Position numbers and translations under genes: made by a program
Assembly (NCBI GenBank): GCA_029866205.1
Contig: JARWZT010000011.1
Location: 124,001 to 188,000 of the forward strand
DNA from: Rhodoferax sp.
GTDB lineage: Bacteria > Pseudomonadota > Gammaproteobacteria > Burkholderiales > Burkholderiaceae_C
DNA length: 64,000 nucleotides
Direction of reading: 5' to 3'
The notes under the pieces: generated by a model
What the model was told of the DNA's origin: nothing
What the model saw: the letters and a program-made list of their open reading frames with translations, nothing else
Databases searched by the model: none
Part shown: one piece after another, positions 36,126 through 44,784 of the stretch
Layout: every line of letters starts with the position of its first letter
Position numbering within the stretch: position 1 is the first letter of the stretch

Positions 36126-37082
36126 ATGCTGAGCCGTACTGCCGATCATTTGTACTGGATGTCGCGCTACACCGAGCGTGCCGAAAATACCGCCCGCATG
36201 CTGGATGTGAACTACCAGACTGCGCTGCTGGGCCAAAGCGAGGCGGCCGAAGAGCGCAGCTGGCGCGGCCTGCTGAGCATCAGCGAGCTGTTGCCCGCCT
36301 ACACCCAGCGCCACAAGGCGGTGCGCGCGCGGGAAGTGATGGATTTCATGGTGCGCGATGAGAGCAATCCTTCCAGCATCCTGTCTTGCCTGGGTGCAGC
36401 GCGCGAAAACGCCCGTGCAGTGCGTGGCACCCTGACTACCGAAGTCTGGGAAACGCAGAACCAGACCTGGCTGGAGGTGAAGCGCATGGCCTCCAGTGAT
36501 AGCTTCGAGCGTGATCCTTCGCAGTTTTTTGAGTGGGTCAAATTTCGCTCTCACCTGTCGCGCGGCGTTACCGTGGGCACCATGTTGATGGACGAGTCGC
36601 TGCACTTCATGCGCTTGGGGACATTTCTGGAGCGGGCGGACAACACGGCACGCCTGGTGGACGTCAAGTTCCACGGTGGCGCCAACGACTTCATGGACGC
36701 CGGCATTGCCAAGGACCAGGAGGGCGACTTCTACCACTGGAGTGCGGTCTTGCGCAGCGTCTCGGCCTTTGAGATTTACCGCAAGGTCTACCGCGATGTG
36801 ATCCGTCCGGAGCGCGTCGCCGAACTGCTGATTCTCAAAGCGGACATGCCACGTTCTTTGCACGCATCTTTGGCCGAAGTGCTCAACAACCTGGAGCGCG
36901 TGACCAGCGACTCCGACAGTGAGACCCTGCGTCGCGCGGGCAAGTTGCGCGCCCAACTGCAATATGGCCGCATTGACGAGATCCTGGCCACCGGCCTGCA
37001 CGCGTTTCTGACCCAATTTCTGGACCGTGTGAACGATCTGGGTGTGCATGTGAGCCGCGAGTTTTTGGTGCCGGTGACCTGA
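36126..37082 (+). CDS. Alpha-E domain protein (DUF403)
   Basis: All-helical protein of 318 residues starting MLSRTADHLYWMSRYTERAEN, the hallmark N-terminus of alpha-E proteins. Other conserved parts are RDESNPSSILSCLGAARENAR, LGTFLERADNTARLVDVKF and VTSDSDSETLRRAGKLRA. It is always found with the permuted ATP-grasp partner. In many genomes a transglutaminase-like gene and a proteasome-like hydrolase follow; here those are absent and insertion-sequence remains begin about 100 bases downstream, which suggests the rest of the locus was lost or moved. Confidence 0.9.
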   Translation: MLSRTADHLYWMSRYTERAENTARMLDVNYQTALLGQSEAAEERSWRGLLSISELLPAYTQRHKAVRAREVMDFMVRDESNPSSILSCLGAARENARAVRGTLTTEVWETQNQTWLEVKRMASSDSFERDPSQFFEWVKFRSHLSRGVTVGTMLMDESLHFMRLGTFLERADNTARLVDVKFHGGANDFMDAGIAKDQEGDFYHWSAVLRSVSAFEIYRKVYRDVIRPERVAELLILKADMPRSLHASLAEVLNNLERVTSDSDSETLRRAGKLRAQLQYGRIDEILATGLHAFLTQFLDRVNDLGVHVSREFLVPVT

Positions 37083-37188
37083 ACTTGTCGCAATCCTAGG
37101 GCGGGGCCAGGCCTTGCCTAAGCGTGGCCTCGCGCCCGTAGGCGGCTTGTGAATCGCCCCGGGTTTCATGGAGGCCCGTTGGGTTAAG
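37083..37188. other. Intergenic tail with imperfect GC-rich hairpin
   Basis: After the alpha-E gene, an imperfect GC-rich hairpin could form from about 37098 to 37128 (arms around GGGGCCA and TGGCCTC). It has no T-run, so a terminator role is uncertain. No gene is visible. Confidence 0.3.
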
Positions 37189-37323
37189 TCAGACCGGTAT
37201 TGCAGCCTGACTGGCTAATTGCCGATAGTAATTTTCTTCAGCTTCGGCAGGGGGAATGTAGCCGATGGGTTCCAGCAGTCGGTGGTGGTTAAACCAAGAC
37301 ACCCATTCCAGCGTTGCCAGTTC
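37189..37323 (-). pseudogene. C-terminal fragment of an IS3-family transposase OrfB
   Basis: Forty-four sense codons and a TGA read on the minus strand as the end of an IS3-family integrase: LATLEWVSWFNHHRLLEPIG, then YIPPAEAEENYY and a short tail. This WFNxxRLLEPIGxIPPAEAE pattern is diagnostic of the OrfB C-terminus. No upstream part remains; the sequence is cut at about 37323, a few bases from the inverted repeat of the next IS. It differs from the neighbouring OrfB (HYNEIRPHSSL type), so it comes from a different IS3 subgroup. Confidence 0.85.
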
Positions 37324-37330
37324 CAGTGAC

Positions 37331-37360
37331 TCTGACCTGACCGGGTAATTTCGAGCCAAT
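37331..37360 (+). repeat. Left inverted repeat of the IS3-family element
   Basis: Begins TCTGACCTGACCGGGTAATT and pairs with the right end (38519-38547) with few mismatches and one gap. Confidence 0.75.
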
Positions 37361-37402
37361 TGGAGCTTGAGAGAATGGTCTCTTCTGCAATGAGAGCCGG
37401 GA

Positions 37403-37666
37403 ATGAAGCAGGGACGATTCAGTAACGAGCAGATTGTTCGAATACTGCGTGAGACGGATCAGGACAGTGTTGCGGTGGTTGCCAAGCGCCACGGCGTGAG
37501 TGACGCGACGATCTACATCTGGCGCAAAAAGTTTGGCCAGCTCGATACGGACGAGGTCAAACGTCTCAAGGCACTGGAGGCGGAGAATGCCCGGCTAAAG
37601 AAGATGCTGGTCGACCGTGACCTGGAAATCGAGGTCATGAAGGAAATCAATGCAAAAAAGTGGTGA
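37403..37666 (+). CDS. IS3-family transposase OrfA
   Basis: Protein of 87 residues with a helix-turn-helix (QIVRILRETDQDSVAVVAKR, HGVSDATIYIWRKKFG) that binds the element ends, then a leucine-zipper-like stretch (LKALEAENARLKKMLVDRDL) for multimer formation. The 3' end holds the heptamer A AAA AAG in the zero frame (37654-37660) just before TGG TGA. There the ribosome can slip back one base into orfB and make the full transposase. It overlaps orfB by 7 bases. Confidence 0.92.
   Translation: MKQGRFSNEQIVRILRETDQDSVAVVAKRHGVSDATIYIWRKKFGQLDTDEVKRLKALEAENARLKKMLVDRDLEIEVMKEINAKKW
37654..37660 (+). promoter_or_regulatory. Programmed -1 frameshift slippery heptamer
   Basis: A AAA AAG in the orfA reading frame, two codons before the orfA stop. 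orfB is in the -1 frame and open from this point. This is the classic IS3-family arrangement for making an OrfAB fusion. Confidence 0.75.
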
Positions 37667-38517
37667 GCGCACAGGCTCGGCTGGAACAGGTTCGCTACGC
37701 AGTGCAGCGTGGATTGAGCCAGCGGCGGGCGTGTGCGCTGATGAGGGCAGCGCGTTCTGGGCTGCATTACGAACTACGAATGCCCGTCAAGGACGCACTG
37801 GTGATTGAAGCCATGAAGGACCTATCTGGTCAATTCCCGCGCTTTGGTGCGCGGCGCATCAATATCTTTCTGGCGCGCCAAGGCATCGAAATCAGCAAAG
37901 ACCGCTGCAGCCGGATCTGGGGCGCAGCAGGCTTACAGGTGCCGCCCCGAAAGAAACGCCGTCGTGGGGTTGCCAGAACCAGTCCACGGCCCATGTCGGC
38001 ACTGGGACGCAACTCGGTATGGTGCTACGACTTCGTGTTTGATTCCTGCGCCAATGGTCAGCAATTGAAATGCCTGCCGGTGGTGGATGAATACACGCGG
38101 GAATGTCTGGCCATCGACGTGGCGCCTTCCATCCGATCCAAACGCGTCATTGACGTGCTGAGCAAACTTATCACCGTGCATGGCGCACCGCGCTACCTGC
38201 GCAGTGACAACGGACCTGAATTTGTAAGTCTTGCGCTGCTGAAATGGGCGAAAGACGAACAACTGGAATCGGTCCTAAGCGACCCGGGCAAGCCTTGGCA
38301 AAACGGAACAAACGAGAGTTTCAACGGCAAGTTCCGGGATGAATGCCTGGCCATGGAGTGGTTTCGTAACCGTCTGGAGGCCAAGGTGATCATTCAGGAC
38401 TGGGTGCGTCACTACAATGAAATTCGCCCGCATTCGAGTTTGAACTACCGGACACCGGCGGAGTTCATCGCAGGCTTGAAGAACAATTTATCAACCGAGA
38501 CCAGGCAGTCAGGTTGA
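37660..38517 (+). CDS. IS3-family transposase OrfB (DDE integrase)
   Basis: Catalytic part, 285 residues if read from GTG 37660, though it is probably made mainly as a fusion to OrfA. An HTH_21 region (FPRFGARRINIFLARQGIEI) precedes the rve core. The DDE triad is visible as D in WCYDFVFDSCANG, D in LRSDNGPEFVS and E in NGTNESFNGKFRDECL, with HYNEIRPHSSLNYRTPAEF at the end. It is intact, so the element may still be mobile. Confidence 0.92.
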   Translation: MVSAQARLEQVRYAVQRGLSQRRACALMRAARSGLHYELRMPVKDALVIEAMKDLSGQFPRFGARRINIFLARQGIEISKDRCSRIWGAAGLQVPPRKKRRRGVARTSPRPMSALGRNSVWCYDFVFDSCANGQQLKCLPVVDEYTRECLAIDVAPSIRSKRVIDVLSKLITVHGAPRYLRSDNGPEFVSLALLKWAKDEQLESVLSDPGKPWQNGTNESFNGKFRDECLAMEWFRNRLEAKVIIQDWVRHYNEIRPHSSLNYRTPAEFIAGLKNNLSTETRQSG

Positions 38518-38518
38518 G

Positions 38519-38547
38519 ATTGGTCCGAAAAAACCCATCAGGTCAGA
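38519..38547 (-). repeat. Right inverted repeat of the IS3-family element
   Basis: On the minus strand it reads TCTGACCTGATGGGTTTTTT and matches the left repeat at most positions. It begins 1 base after the orfB stop. Confidence 0.75.
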
Positions 38548-38754
38548 CCGACCAACGATCCCAATCAAACTTTGTGATTTGGGAAAACCGCATCAAAACC
38601 TTGGTTTCTTAAAGAAAGAACTGGTGGTTTTTCGTGGCCTGACGACAGTGGGGAAGACAGGCATAGCTTTGATACAGGTCTAAAGGTAAAGTACGAGCTA
38701 TTTTGTACTTTTGTTCGCTTTTTTTTAGAGGACGGGGTATTTTTTGCCTAAAAA
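38548..38754. other. AT-rich flank, no gene seen
   Basis: Base composition changes abruptly to AT-rich here. A plus-strand frame stays open for about 46 codons but shows no family pattern. A T-rich stretch near 38715-38745 lies downstream of the lipoprotein stop. Confidence 0.4.
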
Positions 38755-39066
38755 CTAGCGGGAACTTTTAGTGCAAGCACTTATAGCTGAATAGTCTACC
38801 GGACAAGCCGTACGCTTACATTCTGCAACTCGCTCAGTACTGGAAAGGCCGTTCATGTACGCAGAGCAACCAGAGCCTATAACATTGTTACCATGCTTTG
38901 CGGCACAGTACATAAACTTTGGATCAGCGTCACAGGCTCGATTGCATTTGCTTTGATATGAATCAATACAAGAGTCAAAAGCAGCGTCTTGTCGCTGCTT
39001 CTTTTTTTCATCGCTGTCGCATCCTGCAATAGCGAAAAGAACAAAAAATAAAAGTAAAATTTTCAT
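38755..39066 (-). CDS. Small cysteine-rich lipoprotein, AT-rich islet
   Basis: Protein of 103 residues. The N-terminus MKILLLFFVLFAIAGCDSD is a lipoprotein signal with lipobox IAGC; the Asp after Cys would favour inner-membrane retention by the E. coli rule. The mature part has eight more cysteines (patterns KCNRAC and ECKRTAC among them), so disulfide bonds or a metal site are likely in the periplasm. I recognise no family. The codons are AT-rich, unlike the surrounding genes, and no strong ribosome-binding site is seen. Together with the next gene it looks acquired. Confidence 0.7.
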   Translation of the reverse strand: MKILLLFFVLFAIAGCDSDEKKKQRQDAAFDSCIDSYQSKCNRACDADPKFMYCAAKHGNNVIGSGCSAYMNGLSSTERVAECKRTACPVDYSAISACTKSSR

Positions 39067-39165
39067 TTTTATTGGTTTTTATAAGTTAAGAAATTTGCTC
39101 AAACTGTGCCATTAGAAATTATCTTCTTGCAATTAGTTCGGACTAACCTATTTCAGTGCTGAATT

Positions 39166-39771
39166 TTATTCAGGAATCTTAGGCAAATAGCTGCCGATGA
39201 ATCTTGTGCGACAAACTGGGCACTCATTCGAATTAAGTTTAACTTCACTATCGCAGCCGGGACAAATTCCATTGCCTTTCTTGATAATACGTTTGTAATT
39301 CCGTATTTTTTCAAGCTCTTCTTTTTTAAGATTTTCACTTTCTTCTAGCAATTGACAATAACGATGATCAGCTGCAAATAACGCTTCATTGAGTGTCTTG
39401 TAGGGCGTCTTTTCAAAAACATAACTGTCCAAAGTATTATTTTTGACAATATTAAATTGATCGGTCAGAAATAATTGATATGGCGGGTTGGTTATATTTT
39501 TTTCTCCGGAAAAATTTTGATATTTATCTAAGTCGACATCTGATTTTTCGGGTGCTGAGAATTTTTCTGAATCTGAATTGGTTACGTGATTTTTCTTGGG
39601 TCGACTAAAGCCTATAAGCAGAACGCCCGATATTGTAAGAATTCCACCAAGCATTAAAAAATTTGACTTTTTTTGCATTAATCCTATGTTATGTACTTCC
39701 TTGATTTCGGGATTAAAATTCGCTTTCCCGAAATTATGCATGTCTGACAAGTAAGTTACAGTCGTACTCAT
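39166..39771 (-). CDS. Membrane-anchored protein with C-terminal zinc ribbon, AT-rich islet
   Basis: Protein of 201 residues, no family recognised. One transmembrane segment (NFLMLGGILTISGVLLIGF, about 38-56) follows a polar N-terminus, then a Ser/Asp/Lys-rich linker, a helical stretch with coiled-coil character (CQLLEESENLKKEELEKIRN, about 139-158) and a four-cysteine ribbon (CPGCDSEVKLNSNECPVC, about 170-187). With a positive segment after the helix, the ribbon is likely cytosolic or periplasmic depending on topology, which I cannot fix. It is AT-rich and lies 99 bases upstream of the lipoprotein gene on the same strand, so the two may form a unit. Confidence 0.65.
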   Translation of the reverse strand: MSTTVTYLSDMHNFGKANFNPEIKEVHNIGLMQKKSNFLMLGGILTISGVLLIGFSRPKKNHVTNSDSEKFSAPEKSDVDLDKYQNFSGEKNITNPPYQLFLTDQFNIVKNNTLDSYVFEKTPYKTLNEALFAADHRYCQLLEESENLKKEELEKIRNYKRIIKKGNGICPGCDSEVKLNSNECPVCRTRFIGSYLPKIPE

Positions 39772-40113
39772 GGATAAAGCATAAATAAGAGTTATGATTC
39801 CAATGAAAAATAATGAAATTCCAATTTTTTTTCATGTTGTTACTTTGTTAAAGGTAAATTCTGCTTTAATTTCTAATAGTGGTCAACTATTTTAGCACAG
39901 TGCGATCTCTTCGGCTAGGCCGCCTTGTCTACTTCTGAAATTATAAAGATATTGCAAATCAAATATTTAAGCATATTGAATTAAAAAATGGGTGTAATTA
40001 TCTATTAGTGGTCGCAAGTGAGCGTGGTAGTTGTATCAGTGAAAAGCCAAAGTCGCATGCCAACAGCTTGGCCAGTTTTATTACATGGGCAGGTGAACCT
40101 AACCCCAACCCCA
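39772..40113. other. AT-rich intergenic region with a GC-rich scar
   Basis: No gene is visible. About 39896-39935 is a GC-rich patch (GTGCGATCTCTTCGGCTAGG and following) inside AT-rich DNA, which could be the end of a lost insertion sequence. Two similar strings, CTAATAGTGGTCAAC (about 39885) and CTATTAGTGGTCGCA (about 40004), lie about 119 bases apart and may bound it. The return to high GC starts near 40020. Confidence 0.35.
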
Positions 40114-40341
40114 TCAAACCCAACCCTGCTGCCACACGTTATCGTCTTGCAACTCACGCCATGCGATGACCTGAACAGCCTTAGAAAACACCGCTTCGAT
40201 TTCCACACGCTCAATCGGGTCGGTGGGCAATTCGGGTTGAATTACCCGGCTGACCAAAAAGTGTTTCTGCTTGGCCACAGGCTTAACCGCCGTCCATTTG
40301 GTCAAGAGCAGTTTTTGGGTGTTTAAGCGTTTATCGCGCAC
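40114..40341 (-). CDS. TIGR02450 family Trp-rich small protein
   Basis: Protein of 75 residues that begins at GTG 40341 with AGGAG about 10 bases upstream. It fits a small conserved family by LNTQKLLLTKWTAVKPVAKQ, KHFLVSRVI, IEAVFSKAV and the C-terminal WRELQDDNVWQQGW. The function of the family is not known. A plus-strand frame over the same region is not supported. It is 31 bases upstream of the mltB-like gene's stop, on the same strand. Confidence 0.82.
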   Translation of the reverse strand: MRDKRLNTQKLLLTKWTAVKPVAKQKHFLVSRVIQPELPTDPIERVEIEAVFSKAVQVIAWRELQDDNVWQQGWV

Positions 40342-40372
40342 GGGGTGCGGCTCCTACACCTGTCTTGAAGGC

Positions 40373-41431
40373 TCAGCGCCTGTTGGCCATTTCCCGCGCC
40401 ACCGCTTCAGCCAACTCAATCACCGACATGGCGTAAAAGCTACTCCAGTTGTAGCGGGTGACGGTGTAAAAGTTGTCGGTTCCCGCCACGTAATGGGTGG
40501 GCGCCGCGCCATTGGGCAGCTCAATCAGGGCCAACATTCCAGGGTGGCGAGCGCCCTTGTCCCCCACGGATACGCCTTTTTCCAGCATGGCCGTTGGGCT
40601 CAGACTGGGCACGATGTCGTTTTGCAGCAGCGCGGGCAAGTCCAACTTTTGAGAGTCGATTTGCACGGCGTAATGCGTCGCCATGCCCGCCTTCCAGTGA
40701 AACGCCGCCAGGTAGTTGGCCACCGAGCCGATGGCGTCGGCGCGGCTGCCAAACAGGTCAATCCGGCCGTCGCCGTCAAAGTCCACCGCATATTGGCGCC
40801 AACTCGACGGCATGAATTGCGCCATGCCCAGCGCCCCCGCATAGCTGCCGCGCACGGTTAAGGGGTCCAGGTTTTGGGCTTTGCACAGACGCAGAAATTC
40901 TTCCAGTTCCTGCAAAAAATAGGCGGTGCGCTGGGCTGCCTTGGGGTGCACGCCGGGAAAGTCAAAGGCCAGGGTACTCAGTGCGTCAAGGGTGCGATAA
41001 CTTCCCATGTGCTGGCCATAAATCGTCTCGACCCCCAAAATACCAACAATGATGCTGGCGGACACCCCGGTCTGCGCTTCGGCACGTGCCAGCGTTTCGG
41101 CGTTGTGCTGCCAAAAGCGCACACCGGCTGCGATGTGCCGGGGCTCGACCACCCGACTTCGGTAAAGCGCCCAGTCACGCGCAGCCGAGGCCTGGCCCGG
41201 CGTGACCGCTTTCACCACCCCCGGCAGGCGCCGCGCCTTGCCGATCACACTGCGCACCCAGGCCGGGCGCAGTTGCAATCGTTCGGCCATGGCGGTGGCT
41301 GCAGCCATGGCCGCGGGGTTGTTGCGATAGGTGGGGAGCTCGGTGCGCGTGCGTTTGGCCGCAACTGCCTGGCTGGCTGGCAGCAAGCAGGCCGCCAGGG
41401 CAAGAAAAAGGGAGAAAAACCGGTGTGTCAA
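40373..41431 (-). CDS. mltB: Lytic murein transglycosylase, MltB type
   Basis: Cleaves peptidoglycan glycan strands with formation of anhydro-muramyl ends. The protein of 352 residues begins with a Sec signal (FFSLFLALAACLLPASQAVA) that contains LAAC-like residues, so it is either periplasmic or lipid-anchored. The catalytic Glu is in VGILGVETIYGQHMGSYRT; other SLT_2 features are LDALSTLAFDFP, GSYAGALGMAQFMPSSWRQY and DFDGDGRIDLF, ending in TRYNWSSFYAMSVIELAEAV. It is read in the same direction as DUF808, 16 bases downstream of that gene's stop. Confidence 0.9.
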   Translation of the reverse strand: MTHRFFSLFLALAACLLPASQAVAAKRTRTELPTYRNNPAAMAAATAMAERLQLRPAWVRSVIGKARRLPGVVKAVTPGQASAARDWALYRSRVVEPRHIAAGVRFWQHNAETLARAEAQTGVSASIIVGILGVETIYGQHMGSYRTLDALSTLAFDFPGVHPKAAQRTAYFLQELEEFLRLCKAQNLDPLTVRGSYAGALGMAQFMPSSWRQYAVDFDGDGRIDLFGSRADAIGSVANYLAAFHWKAGMATHYAVQIDSQKLDLPALLQNDIVPSLSPTAMLEKGVSVGDKGARHPGMLALIELPNGAAPTHYVAGTDNFYTVTRYNWSSFYAMSVIELAEAVAREMANRR

Positions 41432-41447
41432 AGCAGTCTTGGCCCGA

Positions 41448-42371
41448 TCAGGCGGTCATGGCACGCAAGCCTTTGCGCAGGCGCTGGCCCACTGCCAGCA
41501 TGGCCACAAGCAAAGCGCCGGCCAGCAGCCCAGCAGCGCCATCCAAGGCACCCGAGGCCAGTGGCGCAGCCCAGCCCAGCTGCGCCGTAAACGTCTCAAT
41601 TCCGTGGCCTACCGCAGGCACGCCATGGGCCAAAATGCCGCCGCCAACCAAAAACATGGCCGCCGTACCCACCGCTGAGAGGCCCTTCATCAGCCAGGGC
41701 GCAGCCCACACCACGGCGCGGCCTATGGCCTGCTGCCACTGCGAGGCCCGGCGGCTGAGGTACAGGCCGGCATCGTCGAGCTTGACAATACCCGCCACCA
41801 GGCCATAAACGCCCAGCGTCATGGCAATAGAAATTCCCACCAGCACGGCCACACGCTGCGCCATGCTGGCACCGGTCAAGGTGCCCAGAGTAATAACGAT
41901 GATTTCGGCAGAAAGAATGAAGTCGGTACGCACCGCGCCTTTGATCTTTTCCCGTTCGAAGGCCACGATGTCCACGGCCTCATCGGCCACCGCTTGGCGC
42001 AGTTCCTCGTGGTGTTGGGCCGCGGCTGGTGCGTTGTGCGCCAGCAGATGCAACACCTTTTCGGCGCCCTCGAAACACAGGAACAAGCCCCCTAGCATCA
42101 GCAAGGGCGAGATCAGCGCTGGCACAAAGGCGCTGATCAGCAGCGCGGCAGGCACCAAAATCGCCTTGTTGACCAAAGAGCCTTTGGCGACGGCCCAGAC
42201 CACCGGGAGCTCGCGGTCGGCCTGGACGCCTGCCACTTGCTGCGCATTGAGCGCAAGGTCGTCGCCCAGCACCCCGGCGGTTTTTTTTGCCGCCACTTTG
42301 GTCATGAGCGCCACGTCGTCAAGCAGGCTTGCAATATCGTCAATCAGGGCAAAGAGGCTGGAGCTGGCCAT
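41448..42371 (-). CDS. DUF808 family inner-membrane protein (YedI-like)
   Basis: Protein of 307 residues from ATG 42371 ([20 protein letters not shown]). The same frame stays open far upstream, but that part runs antisense through the phosphatase gene and is not coding. Family features are [51 protein letters not shown] and several membrane helices. The function is unknown; E. coli YedI is uncharacterised. It is transcribed toward mltB and is divergent from the PhoX-type gene. Confidence 0.86.
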   Translation of the reverse strand: MASSSLFALIDDIASLLDDVALMTKVAAKKTAGVLGDDLALNAQQVAGVQADRELPVVWAVAKGSLVNKAILVPAALLISAFVPALISPLLMLGGLFLCFEGAEKVLHLLAHNAPAAAQHHEELRQAVADEAVDIVAFEREKIKGAVRTDFILSAEIIVITLGTLTGASMAQRVAVLVGISIAMTLGVYGLVAGIVKLDDAGLYLSRRASQWQQAIGRAVVWAAPWLMKGLSAVGTAAMFLVGGGILAHGVPAVGHGIETFTAQLGWAAPLASGALDGAAGLLAGALLVAMLAVGQRLRKGLRAMTA

Positions 42372-42646
42372 TGTTTTTTGGGGTTTCAGAAATTGGGGTG
42401 CTTGGGCATGCGGGAGGCGGGGCTCGCAGCAAGGCTTGCAGCCGCTGCGGCGCGCCCGGCCTGGCTGGCGCTGGCCCGCATTGTGCCTGTGCGGGCTTTT
42501 GCACCGGCCCCAAGTCGGGGAATAGGCTTTGCCCCCTAGGCCCTTCCAGTGCGCTTGGCCAAGGCGTCTGTGCCGCATCTGAGGCTGCGATGCCCGCGCG
42601 GGCATCGCCCCAAGCATCGCGGGTTTGGCGGGCGAAAGGCGCATAA

Positions 42647-42664
42647 CTGTCACTGTTTTGACAC
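42647..42664 (+). promoter_or_regulatory. Pho-box-like site upstream of the PhoX-type phosphatase
   Basis: CTGTCAC-TGTT-TTGACAC follows the PhoB pattern of two 7-base repeats with a 4-base spacer. The first repeat matches the consensus CTGTCAT at 6 of 7 positions and the second matches the first at 5 of 7. It lies 77 bases before the ATG, facing the phosphatase gene. Control by phosphate limitation is inferred. Confidence 0.5.
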
Positions 42665-42740
42665 TTAAAAAAGGTAAACCTCGAGCCGTTACACCTATCT
42701 CGCGCCGCCGAGCTCCATCACCTGTTTGTAGAAAGACACC

Positions 42741-44672
42741 ATGGCAAAAGACTTCTCCACCATGGAGGACAGCAACCGTTCCTCCAACGCCAGTATTCAT
42801 GACGTTTCCACCCCTTCGCGCCGCACGGTTTTGCGGGGCGGTCTGGGTGCGTTGGCCAGCAGCTTTTTGGCACCTTTGAGTGCGGTGGGCGGTGCGGCAG
42901 CGCTTACGGCCTGCGCGACCAGTGGCGGCGCGGGTGCTTCCCTGCTCGGATTCAAGAGCGTGGCCATTTCTCTTGCCGACACGGTGATCGTGCCCGAAGG
43001 CTATTCGGTGCAGGTCATTGCGCCTTGGGGGGATCCGGTTGGCCTGTCCGGCGAAGACCGTGCGTTCAAGCACGATGCCAGCAACACCGCGGCCGACCAG
43101 GAAACCCAGATCGGCATGCACCATGACGGTATGCATTACTTCGCCCAAGACGGATCCAAAAGTGGTTTGTTGGTGATCAACCACGAATACACCGACGAAG
43201 GCCTGTTGTTCCCGGACGGCATGGTCACCTGGACCGCCGAGAAAGTGCGCAAGGCCCAAGCGGCCCATGGCGTGTCCGTGCTCGAAATCGAAGACAAGGG
43301 CGGAAAGTGGGAGGTGGTCCGGCCCTCGCCCTGGGCGCGCCGCATCACGGCCAACACCCCGTGCGAACTCACTGGGCCCGTGGCCGGCCATGCCTTGGTG
43401 AAAACCGCGGCGGATACCGCAGGTCGGCGGGTGTTGGGTACGTTGAACAACTGCGCCAGCGGCATCACCCCCTGGGGCACCTACCTGACTGCTGAAGAGA
43501 ACTTCATCAACTACTTCAGCGGCGGCGACGCTCTGAACGCGCATGAAAAGCGCTGGGGCTTGAAGAAAGGGGGCGGTGGCGGCTACCGCTGGCACGAGCA
43601 CGACGCCCGCTTTGACGCCGTCAAAAACCCCAACGAACCCAACCGTTTTGGCTGGATTGTTGAAATCGACCCCGCCAACCCCAGCTCCACGCCCAAGAAG
43701 CGCACTGCCATGGGACGCGCCTCGCACGAAGGCGCGACGGTGGCCATGACCAAGGATGGGCGCGCCGTGGTTTACATGGGCGAAGACGCGCGGTTTGAGT
43801 ACATCTACAAGTTCGTAAGCCGCGACACCGTCAAGCCCGGTGGTGCAAGTGCCAACAGCAGCTTGCTGGACCACGGCACGCTGATGGTGGCCCAATTCAA
43901 TGCCGATGGAAAAGGGCAATGGATCGCCCTGACCCACGGCCAAGGCCCCCTGACGGCCGCCAACGGTTTCGCTGACCAGGGCGAAGTGCTCATCAAATCC
44001 CGCCAAGCCAGCGATTTGCTGGGTGCCACCAAAATGGACCGGCCAGAGTGGATCGAGGTGGACAAGCAAGGCTGGGTCTACGCCACACTGACCAACAACA
44101 GCAATCGCGGCATGGACAAACAGCCGGCGGTGGACGCTGCCAACGCGCGGGCCAACAACACCATGGGCAACATCATCCGCTGGAAAGAGGACGGCGACTT
44201 CCACAGCACGACCTTTGCCTGGAACCAGTTCGTGCTGGCGGGTGACCCCTCATTGGAGCGCGCAGACGCCAAGGGCAATATCAAAGGCGATATGTTCTCT
44301 TGCCCGGACGGTCTGTGGACGGATGCGCGTGGTGTGCTCTGGATTCAGACCGATATGTCGACCTCTGCCATGGGCAAGGGCGACCTGAAAAACATGGGCA
44401 ACAACATGATGCTGGCGGCCGACCCGCGCACCGGCGAGATCCGACGGTTTTTGACCGGTCCTGCCGGTTGTGAAATCACCGGGGCTACCGGCACGCCTGA
44501 CGGTAAAACCATGTTTATCAACGTGCAGCATCCTGGCGAAAGTCCCACGGAACGCAGTGACCCGAAAGCCCCCGGCGCGATCTCCAACTGGCCTGACAAA
44601 AAGCCCGGCGGTCGTCCGCGCTCGGCGACCGTGGTGATTCGCAAGAACGATGGCGGCGTGATCGGCACCTAA
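42741..44672 (+). CDS. PhoX family alkaline phosphatase (DUF839), Tat-exported
   Basis: PhoX enzymes release phosphate from organic esters outside the cytoplasm, using Ca2+ and Fe3+. The 643 residues fit. The N-terminus has a twin-arginine signal ([19 protein letters not shown], about 26-44) followed by a possible lipobox (ALTAC). The core contains [15 protein letters not shown], the metal-binding Cys in [42 protein letters not shown] and [18 protein letters not shown]. The Pho-box-like site upstream fits phosphate-starvation control. It stands alone. Confidence 0.92.
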   Translation: MAKDFSTMEDSNRSSNASIHDVSTPSRRTVLRGGLGALASSFLAPLSAVGGAAALTACATSGGAGASLLGFKSVAISLADTVIVPEGYSVQVIAPWGDPVGLSGEDRAFKHDASNTAADQETQIGMHHDGMHYFAQDGSKSGLLVINHEYTDEGLLFPDGMVTWTAEKVRKAQAAHGVSVLEIEDKGGKWEVVRPSPWARRITANTPCELTGPVAGHALVKTAADTAGRRVLGTLNNCASGITPWGTYLTAEENFINYFSGGDALNAHEKRWGLKKGGGGGYRWHEHDARFDAVKNPNEPNRFGWIVEIDPANPSSTPKKRTAMGRASHEGATVAMTKDGRAVVYMGEDARFEYIYKFVSRDTVKPGGASANSSLLDHGTLMVAQFNADGKGQWIALTHGQGPLTAANGFADQGEVLIKSRQASDLLGATKMDRPEWIEVDKQGWVYATLTNNSNRGMDKQPAVDAANARANNTMGNIIRWKEDGDFHSTTFAWNQFVLAGDPSLERADAKGNIKGDMFSCPDGLWTDARGVLWIQTDMSTSAMGKGDLKNMGNNMMLAADPRTGEIRRFLTGPAGCEITGATGTPDGKTMFINVQHPGESPTERSDPKAPGAISNWPDKKPGGRPRSATVVIRKNDGGVIGT

Positions 44673-44784
44673 GGCAGGGCCAGCGCAGCGACTCCACGGG
44701 GTGTCGGGGGTTTTGCGTAACCCCAAGCCCAAGGGTCGGCGTCGCTGCAGATTGCACAGGCCCGCATGCCAAGCTTGAGGCACG

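Larger units (their letters stand above)
37333..38545 (+). mobile_element. Complete IS3-family insertion sequence (IS407-like subgroup)
   Basis: About 1.2 kb, beginning TGACCTGA and ending TCAGGTCA as usual for IS3-family ends. The imperfect inverted repeats are 37331-37360 and 38519-38547: both begin TCTGACCTGA and stay alike for about 28 positions with one gap. It carries orfA and orfB in overlapping frames. I see no matching 3-4 bp target duplication (ACTC on the left, GACC on the right), which suggests the flanks were rearranged after insertion. The left end abuts an older transposase fragment; the right end abuts AT-rich foreign-looking DNA. Confidence 0.85.

Noticed and set aside
40018-40326. 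Plus-strand 102-residue frame at the end of the AT-rich islet
   Set aside because: It overlaps the TIGR02450 gene on the other strand, which has family motifs and a ribosome-binding site.
42372-44204. A minus-strand frame runs open upstream of the DUF808 gene to give a 918-residue reading
   Set aside because: It lies antisense to the intact PhoX-type gene and only its last 307 residues match a family; the open frame is a high-GC side effect.
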